A stretch of 64,000 bases of DNA, from contig JAAXWL010000003.1 in assembly GCA_013334975.1 (NCBI GenBank), forward strand, positions 1 through 64,000, written 5' to 3'. Numbering within the stretch: position 1 is the stretch's first letter; each line of letters starts with the position of its first letter. Below are positions 10,090 through 17,521 of the stretch, piece after piece. The notes under the pieces are model-generated. The model saw nothing but the letters and a program-made list of their open reading frames with translations. It was not told the DNA's origin and did no database searches. The translations under genes and the position numbers were made by a program. This stretch comes from Chlorobiaceae bacterium. GTDB lineage: Bacteria > Bacteroidota > Chlorobiia > Chlorobiales > Chlorobiaceae.

Positions 10090-10329
10090 ATGAACATGAC
10101 AGACAAGTGCGTAGTGATTGACACGCCGGAGGGGATCGAGATGTACCGGCTCCTGGCTCTGCGGTCAGCCCTGCAACTGGAGTGCAAGGGGCTCCGCTTC
10201 AGAGGCGGGAGTGCGGTGAAGACGGTCAGGGAACTGATCGGCTCGAAGACCAGGTCGCGGGAAAAGCTCCTCGCTGAGCTGGACGGGGTGATCGAGGGAG
10301 CAAAAGCGCAGTACGGAAGGAAGAACTAA
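10090..10329 (+). CDS. hypothetical protein
   Basis: MNMTDKCVVIDTPEGIEMYRLLALRSALQLE... Confidence 0.45.
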   Translation: MNMTDKCVVIDTPEGIEMYRLLALRSALQLECKGLRFRGGSAVKTVRELIGSKTRSREKLLAELDGVIEGAKAQYGRKN

Positions 10330-10661
10330 AACGGAGCGGGGAAGTGGAAGGTCTACGGGAAATGCAAGCCGGGGGTCACGCCTGCTCAGGCGTTCGCCCT
10401 GGCCAAGCAGAAGCAGGCGGAGCTTTACGAGGAGAAGCCGGCCCTGCGTGAGTATCGGAAGCGGTTGCTGTGGGTAGCGGGTTTGGGGAAGGCATGGAAG
10501 CTGCACGCAGCGATTCAGCTCCTTGGTGACGATGTTGACGGCATCTGGTCGGAGTGCTGCGACGGGTTCGGTGACAACGTCCATGCGGACGTCGATGAGA
10601 TTGCGGAGCTGGTCCGGCTCTACGCGGCGGCGTTGGAACGGGTAGGAACGGGGGCATAGCC

Positions 10662-11141
10662 ATGAACCAGATCGACTTGTTTCAGGAGACTCACGGGTTG
10701 AAGACGATGACTCCGATCTATCGGATCAAACTGATCAGGGAAAGCGGCCTGGAGTACAGTAAGCAGCGGCTCACGAAGGCGGAAGACGCATATCGGCTGT
10801 TCATGGAGCAAGGGCTTGGCGATGAGGCGCAAGAGGTGCTGGTGTGCCTGTTCCTGACGACGAAAAACACGGTGATCGGGTTGAATGAGGTGAGCCGGGG
10901 GACATTGACCGCCTCGCTGTTTCATCCGAGGGAGATCCTGAAGGGGGCAATTCTGGCCAATGCACATGGGATCATCATCGGTCACAACCACCCGTCGGGA
11001 GATCCGGAGCCGAGCAACGCCGACAAGCAGGTGACGTCGTTGCTGAAGCAGGCGGCCACGCTGGTGCAGATCGAGTTGCTGGATCATGTGGTTGTCGGCC
11101 ATGACAAGTGGTACAGCTTTCGGGATAGCGGCCTGTTGTAG
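10662..11141 (+). CDS. RadC-like JAB-domain protein
   Basis: HNHPSGDPEPSNAD metal-binding motif with RadC-type context. Confidence 0.88.
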   Translation: MNQIDLFQETHGLKTMTPIYRIKLIRESGLEYSKQRLTKAEDAYRLFMEQGLGDEAQEVLVCLFLTTKNTVIGLNEVSRGTLTASLFHPREILKGAILANAHGIIIGHNHPSGDPEPSNADKQVTSLLKQAATLVQIELLDHVVVGHDKWYSFRDSGLL

Positions 11142-11240
11142 TTTTGTTTGACCTGATTTGTTTGTAATTTGAAAACAAGGAGGTGTCTCGCGGGATTCCT
11201 TGTGGGTCCCGTCAAAACAGAACTGCAACCAAGGAGTGCC

Positions 11241-11462
11241 ATGGTGGAACTATTGTCAGAGAAAGAGTTGATCGAGAAGAGCGGGTATACGTCACAGCAG
11301 TTGCTCAATTTTCGCAACGGGCGAAAGGCGGGCAAGTACGAGTACCCGCCGATTCTGGAGGAGGGGAAGCACTTCATGAAATTCGGGGGCGGTGTGGCGT
11401 ATACCAAGCTCGGGGTGCGTGTGGTGATGCAGCGTGTCCAGAAGAAGACGGGCTGTGAGTGA
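11241..11462 (+). CDS. small hypothetical, possibly MerR/HTH-like
   Basis: MVELLSEKELIEKSGYTSQQLLNFRNGRKAGKYEYPPILEEGKHFMKF. Confidence 0.45.
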   Translation: MVELLSEKELIEKSGYTSQQLLNFRNGRKAGKYEYPPILEEGKHFMKFGGGVAYTKLGVRVVMQRVQKKTGCE

Positions 11463-11470
11463 TAGCAAAA

Positions 11471-11495
11471 AACCCTCGCAGGTGAGGCGAGGGTT
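11471..11495. terminator. stem-loop terminator-like sequence beside TA module 2
   Basis: aaccctcg-caggtgagg-cgagggtt; same stem as 7824..7848. Confidence 0.55.
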
Positions 11496-11512
11496 TGATG
11501 AAGAGCGGGAGT

Positions 11513-11839
11513 TCAGGCTTCCGCTTTCGTTCGTTTCGGCTCGAGCTTAATGACAAGGTCGCAGCCAACTGCTTCAGCGTATTTCCTGAGCGTGGTGATT
11601 GACGGAGAGTGTTTGCTGCCGGCTTCAAGCCTGCAAATTGCGCTCTTCGTCGTGCCGATCTTGCTGGCAACCGCTTCCTGAGTCATTCCGGACATCTTGC
11701 GCGCTGCCAGTAACTCCCTGATCAATGCGTACTTCGGCTCAAGGGCTTCGAATTCCTTGCGGAATTCCTCGTTCTCAAGATCCTTTTGGATTGCCGCCTG
11801 AACATCATAGCGCACCGGCTGGTATTGTAAATCTTCCAT
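11513..11839 (-). CDS. HigA-like XRE antitoxin (module 2)
   Basis: Close paralog of 7913..8236: LLAARKMSGMTQEAVASKIGTTKSAICRLEAGSKHSPSITTLRKYAEAVGCDL. Confidence 0.85.
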   Translation of the reverse strand: MEDLQYQPVRYDVQAAIQKDLENEEFRKEFEALEPKYALIRELLAARKMSGMTQEAVASKIGTTKSAICRLEAGSKHSPSITTLRKYAEAVGCDLVIKLEPKRTKAEA

Positions 11840-12165
11840 TATTTCATCTCCTGCATTCGTTTTCTGGCAAGTCTTATGTCTTTGGGTGGCGTTTTCTGGG
11901 TTTTCTTGATGATCGCGTGAACGATGATGATTTTTTTGCCTTTAACGTGGCAGTAGAACGCTCTCCCGATTCCATCCCGCCCATGGGGCCTCATCTCAAA
12001 TAACCCATCACCCATCGCTTTGGTATGCGGCATCCGTACTTGTGGGCCGTGTTCCATCAACAGTAGCGAGATATGCCGGTAATCCGCCTTGATGCTTGCA
12101 GGCCACTTCTCGATGTCCGCCTCAATGCTCGGGTGGAAATATTCGATTTCGTGGTTCATTAGCAA
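11839..12165 (-). CDS. HigB/RelE-like (Gp49-type) toxin (module 2)
   Basis: Paralog of 8229..8555: EIEYFHPSIEADIEKWP...GDGLFEMRPHGRDGIGRAFYCHVKGKKIIIVHAIIKKTQKTP. Confidence 0.85.
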   Translation of the reverse strand: MLMNHEIEYFHPSIEADIEKWPASIKADYRHISLLLMEHGPQVRMPHTKAMGDGLFEMRPHGRDGIGRAFYCHVKGKKIIIVHAIIKKTQKTPPKDIRLARKRMQEMK

Positions 12166-12358
12166 AGTTAGCGATTACGATAACTATTGAAAAGGATTTA
12201 TTGAATAAAAAGTTCAGCACCCACGGTCCTGCCTTCACGGTGAACCGCCATACCCTGAGCCGATGGTTTCGTTTCCAACCGTGTGCATTGCTATATTGTT
12301 GAAGTAGTATTGCATGAATCTAAAGGTCATTTAACTCACCTAAGCAAAGGAGGCCCCC

Positions 12359-12592
12359 ATGTCGGTAGAGCAGGCAAAAGCGTTCATCGAGCGGATGAAG
12401 ACGGACGAAGCGTTCCGCGAGAAGGTGATGAGCATCGAAGACGCGGCAGGAAGGATCGCGTGCATCCGGAGCGAAGGGTATGACTGCACCGAACAGGAGA
12501 TCAATGAAGAGGCGCAGGTGGTAGGGGGCGTGGCGGCGGCAGGCGGTGGCATGTACTCAATCATGATTCACAGTATACCCAAAAGGTGTTAA
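12359..12592 (+). CDS. Nif11-like leader peptide (RiPP precursor) 1
   Basis: MSVEQAKAFIERMKTDEAFREKVMSIEDAAGRIACIRSEGYDCTEQEINEEAQ leader, then VVGGVAAAGGGMYSIMIHSIPKRC; strong aaaggaggcccccATG. Confidence 0.85.
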   Translation: MSVEQAKAFIERMKTDEAFREKVMSIEDAAGRIACIRSEGYDCTEQEINEEAQVVGGVAAAGGGMYSIMIHSIPKRC

Positions 12593-12717
12593 GTCGGGTT
12601 CCCACACCTCCGGTATCGCCCCTGATCGGGAGGCAGTGTTGTCAGGCAGGCCATACGATGCCGGAGCGGTCGTAAACCGTTCCGGCATCAGGCGCGTACC
12701 GGGATAACCTGGGGTCA

Positions 12718-12791
12718 GGGGTCAGGCCTTGCAAAACTTGCATTTCCATCATCGCCAACGGACACTTGCAAGTTTTGCAAGGCCTGACCCC
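12718..12791. repeat. 25-bp inverted-repeat element (hairpin), copy 1
   Basis: ggggtcaggccttgcaaaacttgca (12718-12742) / tgcaagttttgcaaggcctgacccc (12767-12791). Confidence 0.9.
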
Positions 12792-12874
12792 AATTTCGTC
12801 TCGGTGATGTCGAGGTGCTTCAGGACATAAACCCGGTAGCGCATAATCAATCAATTAACCCATAGGAGGCCCCC

Positions 12875-13144
12875 ATGTCGGTAGAACAGGCAAAAGCGTT
12901 CATCGAGAAGATGAAGACGGACGAAGCGTTCCGTGAGAAGGTGATGGCCATCGAGGATACGGCAGGAAGGATCGCCTGCATCCGGGGAGAAGGGTTCGAG
13001 TGTACGGAGGAGGAGATCAACGAGGTGGCCCAGGAGGTCAGGGACGACAGCGTACTTGGGGCGGGGATTGATAATTTGCGGATTACATGCGATCGATTGT
13101 TCCCCATCATAGGCTGCGATGGCGCATTATTTTATTTATGTTAG
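12875..13144 (+). CDS. Nif11-like leader peptide (RiPP precursor) 2
   Basis: MSVEQAKAFIEKMKTDEAFREKVMAIEDTAGRIACIRGEGFECTEEEINEVAQEV; distinct Cys-containing tail CDRLFPIIGCDGALFYLC. Confidence 0.85.
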   Translation: MSVEQAKAFIEKMKTDEAFREKVMAIEDTAGRIACIRGEGFECTEEEINEVAQEVRDDSVLGAGIDNLRITCDRLFPIIGCDGALFYLC

Positions 13145-13265
13145 AATCGTTTAGTATGGAGAAAGCCCGCTCTGGTAACCCACGCCTCCGGTATCGCCCA
13201 TGATCGGGAGGCAGTTTCGTCAGGTAGACCATACGATGCCGGAGCGGTCGTAAATCGGATAACCT

Positions 13266-13339
13266 GGGGTCAGGCCTTGCAAAACTTGCAGTTCCAGCAT
13301 CGCCAACGGACACGTGCAAGTTTTGCAAGGCCTGACCCC
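13266..13339. repeat. 25-bp inverted-repeat element (hairpin), copy 2
   Basis: Same arms as copy 1 at 13266-13290 and 13315-13339; near-identical loop. Confidence 0.9.
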
Positions 13340-13380
13340 AATTTCGTCCTTTCAACTCACCTAAGCCAAGGAGGCCCCCC

Positions 13381-13629
13381 ATGTCAGTAGAACACGCCAA
13401 AGCGTTCATCGAGAAGATGACGATGGACGAAGCGTTCCGTGAAAAGATCATGGCAATCGAAACACCGGAGGATCGGCTTAAAGCCATCTGCGCAGCAGGA
13501 TTTGAGTGCAGTGCGGAGGAGGTAAATGATGCCGCCGAGGACGCAGGCAACGTGGCGGGTGGGGGGCGGGCAGAATGGCATCGCCGGCGTCGGCGGTGTG
13601 GTGTTGATGGTCTGACCACACCTCCGTGA
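13381..13629 (+). CDS. Nif11-like leader peptide (RiPP precursor) 3, probably frameshifted in the core
   Basis: MSVEHAKAFIEKMTMDEAFREKIMAIETPEDRLKAICAAGFECSAEEVNDAAEDAGN; after the G run at 13561-13566 another frame reads GGQNGIAGVGGVVLMV*. Confidence 0.75.
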   Translation: MSVEHAKAFIEKMTMDEAFREKIMAIETPEDRLKAICAAGFECSAEEVNDAAEDAGNVAGGGRAEWHRRRRRCGVDGLTTPP

Positions 13630-13702
13630 CGCCCATGCTTGGGCGATATTTTCCGCCGGACTAACCTGTGCGATGCTCGAGCGATCATACACCGCTCCGG
13701 GA

Positions 13703-13996
13703 TCAGGTTCGTACCGTGGCCCCAGTGATGTGGAGGTGTTTCAGGAGATAGACCCAGTATCTGGTTAAGCCGCCTTGCTTCGAGACCAGATCGTCCAGAC
13801 CGCCCCGTAGCCAGCGGTGCCATCGGGTGACGTACTGCCGGAGCCTCGTGATGGAGGCTCCCTGCTCATAAAGCTGGCGGGCACGTTCCGTGAGGCGGTG
13901 TAGGCTCGTCGCCGAAGGGTGCAGCTTGCGGTCGGGGTGGATCTGGTAGCCGAGGAAGTCAAAGCCGTTTTCCGTTCTGCCGATGAATCGCCTCAC
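13703..13996 (-). pseudogene. C-terminal remnant of a group II-like reverse transcriptase
   Basis: FIGRTENGFDFLGYQIHPDRKLHPSATSLHRLTERARQLYEQ...RYWVYLLKHLHI, with no RT catalytic domain. Confidence 0.65.
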
Positions 13997-14029
13997 CGGG
14001 TTTGCTGCTTTCGATGGCGGCCTGAACTT

Positions 14030-14353
14030 TCAGGCAATCGCCCCCAATCCTTTACGCTTGACAATGGAGAGCAGCTTAAGGGAAGGCCCAGCGGGTTTCT
14101 TCCTGCCTCGTTCCCATTGGCTTATAGATTCCTTCGTCACGTTCAGGTAGTAGGCAAAAACAACTTGGCTTACCTTTTCCCGATTTCGTAAGGCCTTGAT
14201 CTCTTCGGGTGTGAATTCATGCACCTGGGTCAAGCAGGATTCATCAAACCCGCGCATGGTCTGTTTACTGACAGCTCTGGCCTCGTACATGTCGGAAACG
14301 GTCTGGTGGATCGCGGCAAGCGCGTCACTCTTGTATGTTCTCGCTTTTTTCAT
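14030..14353 (-). CDS. HigA-type XRE antitoxin (module 3)
   Basis: FTPEEIKALRNREKVSQVVFAYYLNVTKESISQWERGRKKPAGPSLKLLSIV. Confidence 0.85.
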   Translation of the reverse strand: MKKARTYKSDALAAIHQTVSDMYEARAVSKQTMRGFDESCLTQVHEFTPEEIKALRNREKVSQVVFAYYLNVTKESISQWERGRKKPAGPSLKLLSIVKRKGLGAIA

Positions 14354-14720
14354 CGCGCTTTACTGGCACAAAGGCCCCTCGTTTGATTAATGCCTGAAGG
14401 CTGGATTCGGATTGTGAAAAAACTTCTTTGGCAAGAGCATTGAACTCGCGTTCCTCTGCCTTGTTGATGTTGTCTCGCGCGTTCTTTGGAAATCCATAAA
14501 CGAAGAACGCATTTTTCCCTGAACGGAACAGAATGATGGACCTGTAACCGCCTGACTTGCCTTCCCCGGGTCTTGCTATTCGCTGTTTGATAACCCCGCC
14601 ACCATAATCAGCATCAATCAGGCCACGCTCGGCATCCATGATAGCATCCCACAACTTTCCGTCCGGAATGCCTTCATCTTTGGCAAACTTGTGGAACCAC
14701 TTGTTCTTGAAAATCTGCAC
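14325..14720 (-). CDS. RelE-family toxin (module 3)
   Basis: WFHKFAKDEGIPDGKLWDAIMDAERGLIDADYGGGVIKQRIARPGEGKSGGYRSIILFRSGKNAFFVYGFPKNARDNI. Confidence 0.85.
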   Translation of the reverse strand: MQIFKNKWFHKFAKDEGIPDGKLWDAIMDAERGLIDADYGGGVIKQRIARPGEGKSGGYRSIILFRSGKNAFFVYGFPKNARDNINKAEEREFNALAKEVFSQSESSLQALIKRGAFVPVKRDEKSENIQE

Positions 14721-14890
14721 GATGGAACTGCTACTGGTTTCCTCTCTGTTTAACCATCAATATATGGTACTCGGTTCCACTATTCCGAACAATTTATTGC
14801 TGTTCACGCTGCATCACGGATCCCCTCCGGGCTTTTTCTTCTCGACACAAACGTTTTATCCGTAAATCTCACCGCTGCAACTGCATGGTC

Positions 14891-14950
14891 ACGAAATCAG
14901 GTGTGCGCGTGGTGATGCGGCGTGCCAGGAAGAACAAGAGCGGGGAGTGA
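14891..14950 (+). pseudogene. duplicated 3' end of the gene at 11241..11462
   Basis: Encodes TKSGVRVVMRRARKNKSGE* versus TKLGVRVVMQRVQKKTGCE* at 11403..11462. Confidence 0.7.
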
Positions 14951-14992
14951 TGGATGGTGGCAATGGCGTGGGCGTATGCCGGCTAATAGGAG

Positions 14993-15050
14993 ATAACGAT
15001 AATATTTATTTACAAAAATAGCTTAAATTGTAAATAAATATTATCGTTAT
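14993..15050. promoter_or_regulatory. perfect 23-bp inverted repeat overlapping the hipB start; putative operator
   Basis: ataacgataatatttatttacaa (14993-15015), 12-nt spacer, ttgtaaataaatattatcgttat (15028-15050). Confidence 0.85.
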
Positions 15051-15393
15051 GAGTAATCGACCAACAACATTGTATCCGGCATCGGCAAAAGAATTGACGG
15101 ACTTTGGCCAGCGTCTAAAGGATGCCCGCCTCCGTCGCCGTTTTTCCATGGATACCGTCTGTGCCAGAGCCGACATTTCACGTCCCACGCTCTACAAGAT
15201 CGAGCATGGCGATCCCTCGGTGTCAATTGGTCTCTACGTTCAGGTACTGAGGGTTCTCAGCCTTTTGGATGACCTGTCGTTTCTCGCCAAAGACGATACG
15301 CTTGGCCGGCGCCTCCAGGACGAATTGCTCCTGTCCAGAAAAAGGGCCCCACGAAGAAAACGACCGACAGGGGGAAGTGATGAAAAGAGCTGA
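15049..15393 (+). CDS. hipB: HipB-like XRE antitoxin
   Basis: FGQRLKDARLRRRFSMDTVCARADISRPTLYKIEHGDPSVSIGLYVQVLRVL, directly upstream of and overlapping hipA. Confidence 0.8.
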   Translation: MSNRPTTLYPASAKELTDFGQRLKDARLRRRFSMDTVCARADISRPTLYKIEHGDPSVSIGLYVQVLRVLSLLDDLSFLAKDDTLGRRLQDELLLSRKRAPRRKRPTGGSDEKS

Positions 15394-16624
15394 GGAAGAA
15401 CAGCTTTGGGTCTGGCTGGATGACCCTGCTTTCGGGCCGCTGCAACATATCGGGCGTCTTTCAAGAGGGGTTCGTGGAACCGTGCGGTTTGCTTACGAGC
15501 ACACATGGCTGAAACAGGCACACGCATTTCCCATGGATCCTGAACTCGATCTTCAGGCTGGGGAATTTTTCCCGAAAGATTCCAATTTCGGCGTATTCAT
15601 GGATTCGTGTCCCGATCGGTGGGGCCAGGTTTTAATGAAGCGCAGAGAGGCAATAGTAGCCAAAGAAGAGGGGCGCACACCCCGAACGCTTGAACCCTGG
15701 GATTTCCTGATAGGTGTACAAGACGCCACACGCATGGGGGCTTTGCGGTTCACCCGGCCTGACGAAACCATCTTTCTGGCCAATGCGGCGTTATCCGCCC
15801 CGCCCATATCCAAAATCGCAGAGTTACAGGAAATCGCCATCGAGCTGACCAGGAAAAAACAAGCTGATCCGAAAAAGCTCAAGGAATGGCTCAAGGTCCT
15901 AGTGGCGCCCGGCTCATCCCTTGGCGGCGCAAGACCTAAGGCCAACCTGCTTGATGATGACGGCTCTCTCTGGATCGCCAAATTCCCTTCCGCCGACGAT
16001 GATCATGATGTTGCCTTATGGGAAAAGCTGCTCCAGGATATGGCCCAAAAATGCAACATCACGGTACCGCCAAGCCGCATTGTTCAAATAGGGAACGGAT
16101 ATCAGACCTATTTGGTACAGCGTTTTGATCGAACGGAATACAGGCGGGTCTTCTTTGCATCGGCAATGACCATGCTGCATCGCACAGACACTGAAGATGC
16201 AAGCTATCTGGAACTGGCTGAATTCATCGCCACCTATGGGGATGTCGATCATATCAACGGTGATCTTGAAGAGCTGTTCACCAGAATCGTCTTCAACGTC
16301 TGCACGGCAAATCGCGATGATCATCTACGAAATCATGGATTTATCCGTACGCCTTCAGGCTGGCGCCTGGCTCCGGCTTTCGATATGAACCCTTCGTTCA
16401 GAAAAGAGGAGCACGTCTTGTCAATCGATCTCTATGATCGAACCCCCAACATGGACGCTGTTCTTGCAACAGCCGGTTATTACAAGTTGAACGCCGCCCG
16501 CGCCAAAATAATCGTCAATGAGGTTTGTTCAGTGATAGACAGTTGGAAACCCATGGCAAGGAAATTGGGGTTGAGCGCGCATGAATGTTCAGAAGCGGAA
16601 CATTTGTTCATAACCCGAAAGTAG
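15380..16624 (+). CDS. hipA: HipA-like serine/threonine kinase toxin
   Basis: FGVFMDSCPDRWG, SSLGGARPKANL, WIAKFPS, NRDDHLRNHGF, LAPAFDMNP. Confidence 0.92.
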   Translation: MKRAEEEQLWVWLDDPAFGPLQHIGRLSRGVRGTVRFAYEHTWLKQAHAFPMDPELDLQAGEFFPKDSNFGVFMDSCPDRWGQVLMKRREAIVAKEEGRTPRTLEPWDFLIGVQDATRMGALRFTRPDETIFLANAALSAPPISKIAELQEIAIELTRKKQADPKKLKEWLKVLVAPGSSLGGARPKANLLDDDGSLWIAKFPSADDDHDVALWEKLLQDMAQKCNITVPPSRIVQIGNGYQTYLVQRFDRTEYRRVFFASAMTMLHRTDTEDASYLELAEFIATYGDVDHINGDLEELFTRIVFNVCTANRDDHLRNHGFIRTPSGWRLAPAFDMNPSFRKEEHVLSIDLYDRTPNMDAVLATAGYYKLNAARAKIIVNEVCSVIDSWKPMARKLGLSAHECSEAEHLFITRK

Positions 16625-16694
16625 CGCTTCCGGCATTGGTACGTGAGGCAGGTTGTGATCGGTTCTTGTGAAACTGCAACGACTTTGATTCTTA

Positions 16695-17384
16695 TTAGGC
16701 GTGACACCAGGAAATGGTGTCTTGTCGCCATGATATCGTCACGTCGAAATGCTCCAGGATTGCAGTGCCAATGACGGCGGAGGAGCCGGTTAGGGCCCGG
16801 GCCATAGCGGTCATCACTTCGAGCGCACCCGGCAGTATTCCGTATTCGAGGTCGTGGTCATGGCCGGCGAGAGTAGTATTTACGCTGAATACCGGAGCGG
16901 TGAACCTGCCGTTGAGTGGGTGGAAGTCCTCCTTCTGTCCGATCGGCGTCATGGCCGATACCAGTTTCGGGTCGATGTATGAGAGGTGGGCGCCGGTGTC
17001 GAAGATGGCCATGGTCGCTACATCGCCCAGTCGGACGGGGAACACCGGTATGCCGCCGAGGGTTTCCATCTTGTCGACTGTTTCCCCGTCCGGGAAATCG
17101 TCGGCGAATTCCAGGATGCCTTCATTCCACCGGATTCGCATGGCGTGCAGCCCGGCCAGGATGTCGCAGCCGATGAGTGCCTCGATCTTGATGTCCGCCA
17201 GTTCGCTCAGGGTGTCCGTCGTCACCCCGGCCATATCGGTCGGGGGCGCATATCTATTTCCTGCGAAATCGAAAGGTGCTGGCGCGAAGCTCGTCGGGGA
17301 ACCGGTGTCGACGAGGGCGTTGCCAGTCGGCATAGGGACGATGATGTGCCCGCGGATGGCATTGAAGGGGACGGTTATCGTCAT
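16695..17384 (-). CDS. bilobed retropepsin-like aspartic protease with two DTG motifs
   Basis: Lobe 1 ALVDTGSPTSF...ALIGCDIL; lobe 2 AIFDTGAHLSY...AVIGTAIL. Confidence 0.7.
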   Translation of the reverse strand: MTITVPFNAIRGHIIVPMPTGNALVDTGSPTSFAPAPFDFAGNRYAPPTDMAGVTTDTLSELADIKIEALIGCDILAGLHAMRIRWNEGILEFADDFPDGETVDKMETLGGIPVFPVRLGDVATMAIFDTGAHLSYIDPKLVSAMTPIGQKEDFHPLNGRFTAPVFSVNTTLAGHDHDLEYGILPGALEVMTAMARALTGSSAVIGTAILEHFDVTISWRQDTISWCHA

Positions 17385-17447
17385 GGTGTGGAGGCGTGTT
17401 TCGGGTTTGTGCCAACTGCTGCTTTATGCAGAATACGCCATCGAGTA

Positions 17448-17462
17448 GTACAAAAACCGTCC
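17448..17462. promoter_or_regulatory. imperfect copy of the island palindrome
   Basis: GTACA-AAAAC-CGTCC followed by TAT; a second site upstream of the protease gene. Confidence 0.35.
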
Positions 17463-17495
17463 TATGCGAAAAAACACTCCAAATATTCGCACCAG

Positions 17496-17510
17496 GGACA
17501 GTTTTTGTCC
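17496..17510. promoter_or_regulatory. island palindrome GGACA-N5-TGTCC
   Basis: GGACAGTTTTTGTCC followed by GATACC; upstream of 16695..17384 (-). Confidence 0.65.
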
Positions 17511-17521
17511 GATACCCCGCC

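Noticed and set aside
12580-13740. Possible integron-like array (tandem small genes separated by palindromic sites)
   Set aside because: No integrase is visible. I could not find consistent RYYYAAC/GTTRRRY pairs at each junction, and the palindromes look more like REP/RAYT-type hairpins.
16680-16725. gtgacaccaggaaatggtgtc palindrome as another operator
   Set aside because: It lies inside the 3' coding end of the protease gene (encoding ...DTISWCHA) and does not match the GGACA-N5-TGTCC spacing.
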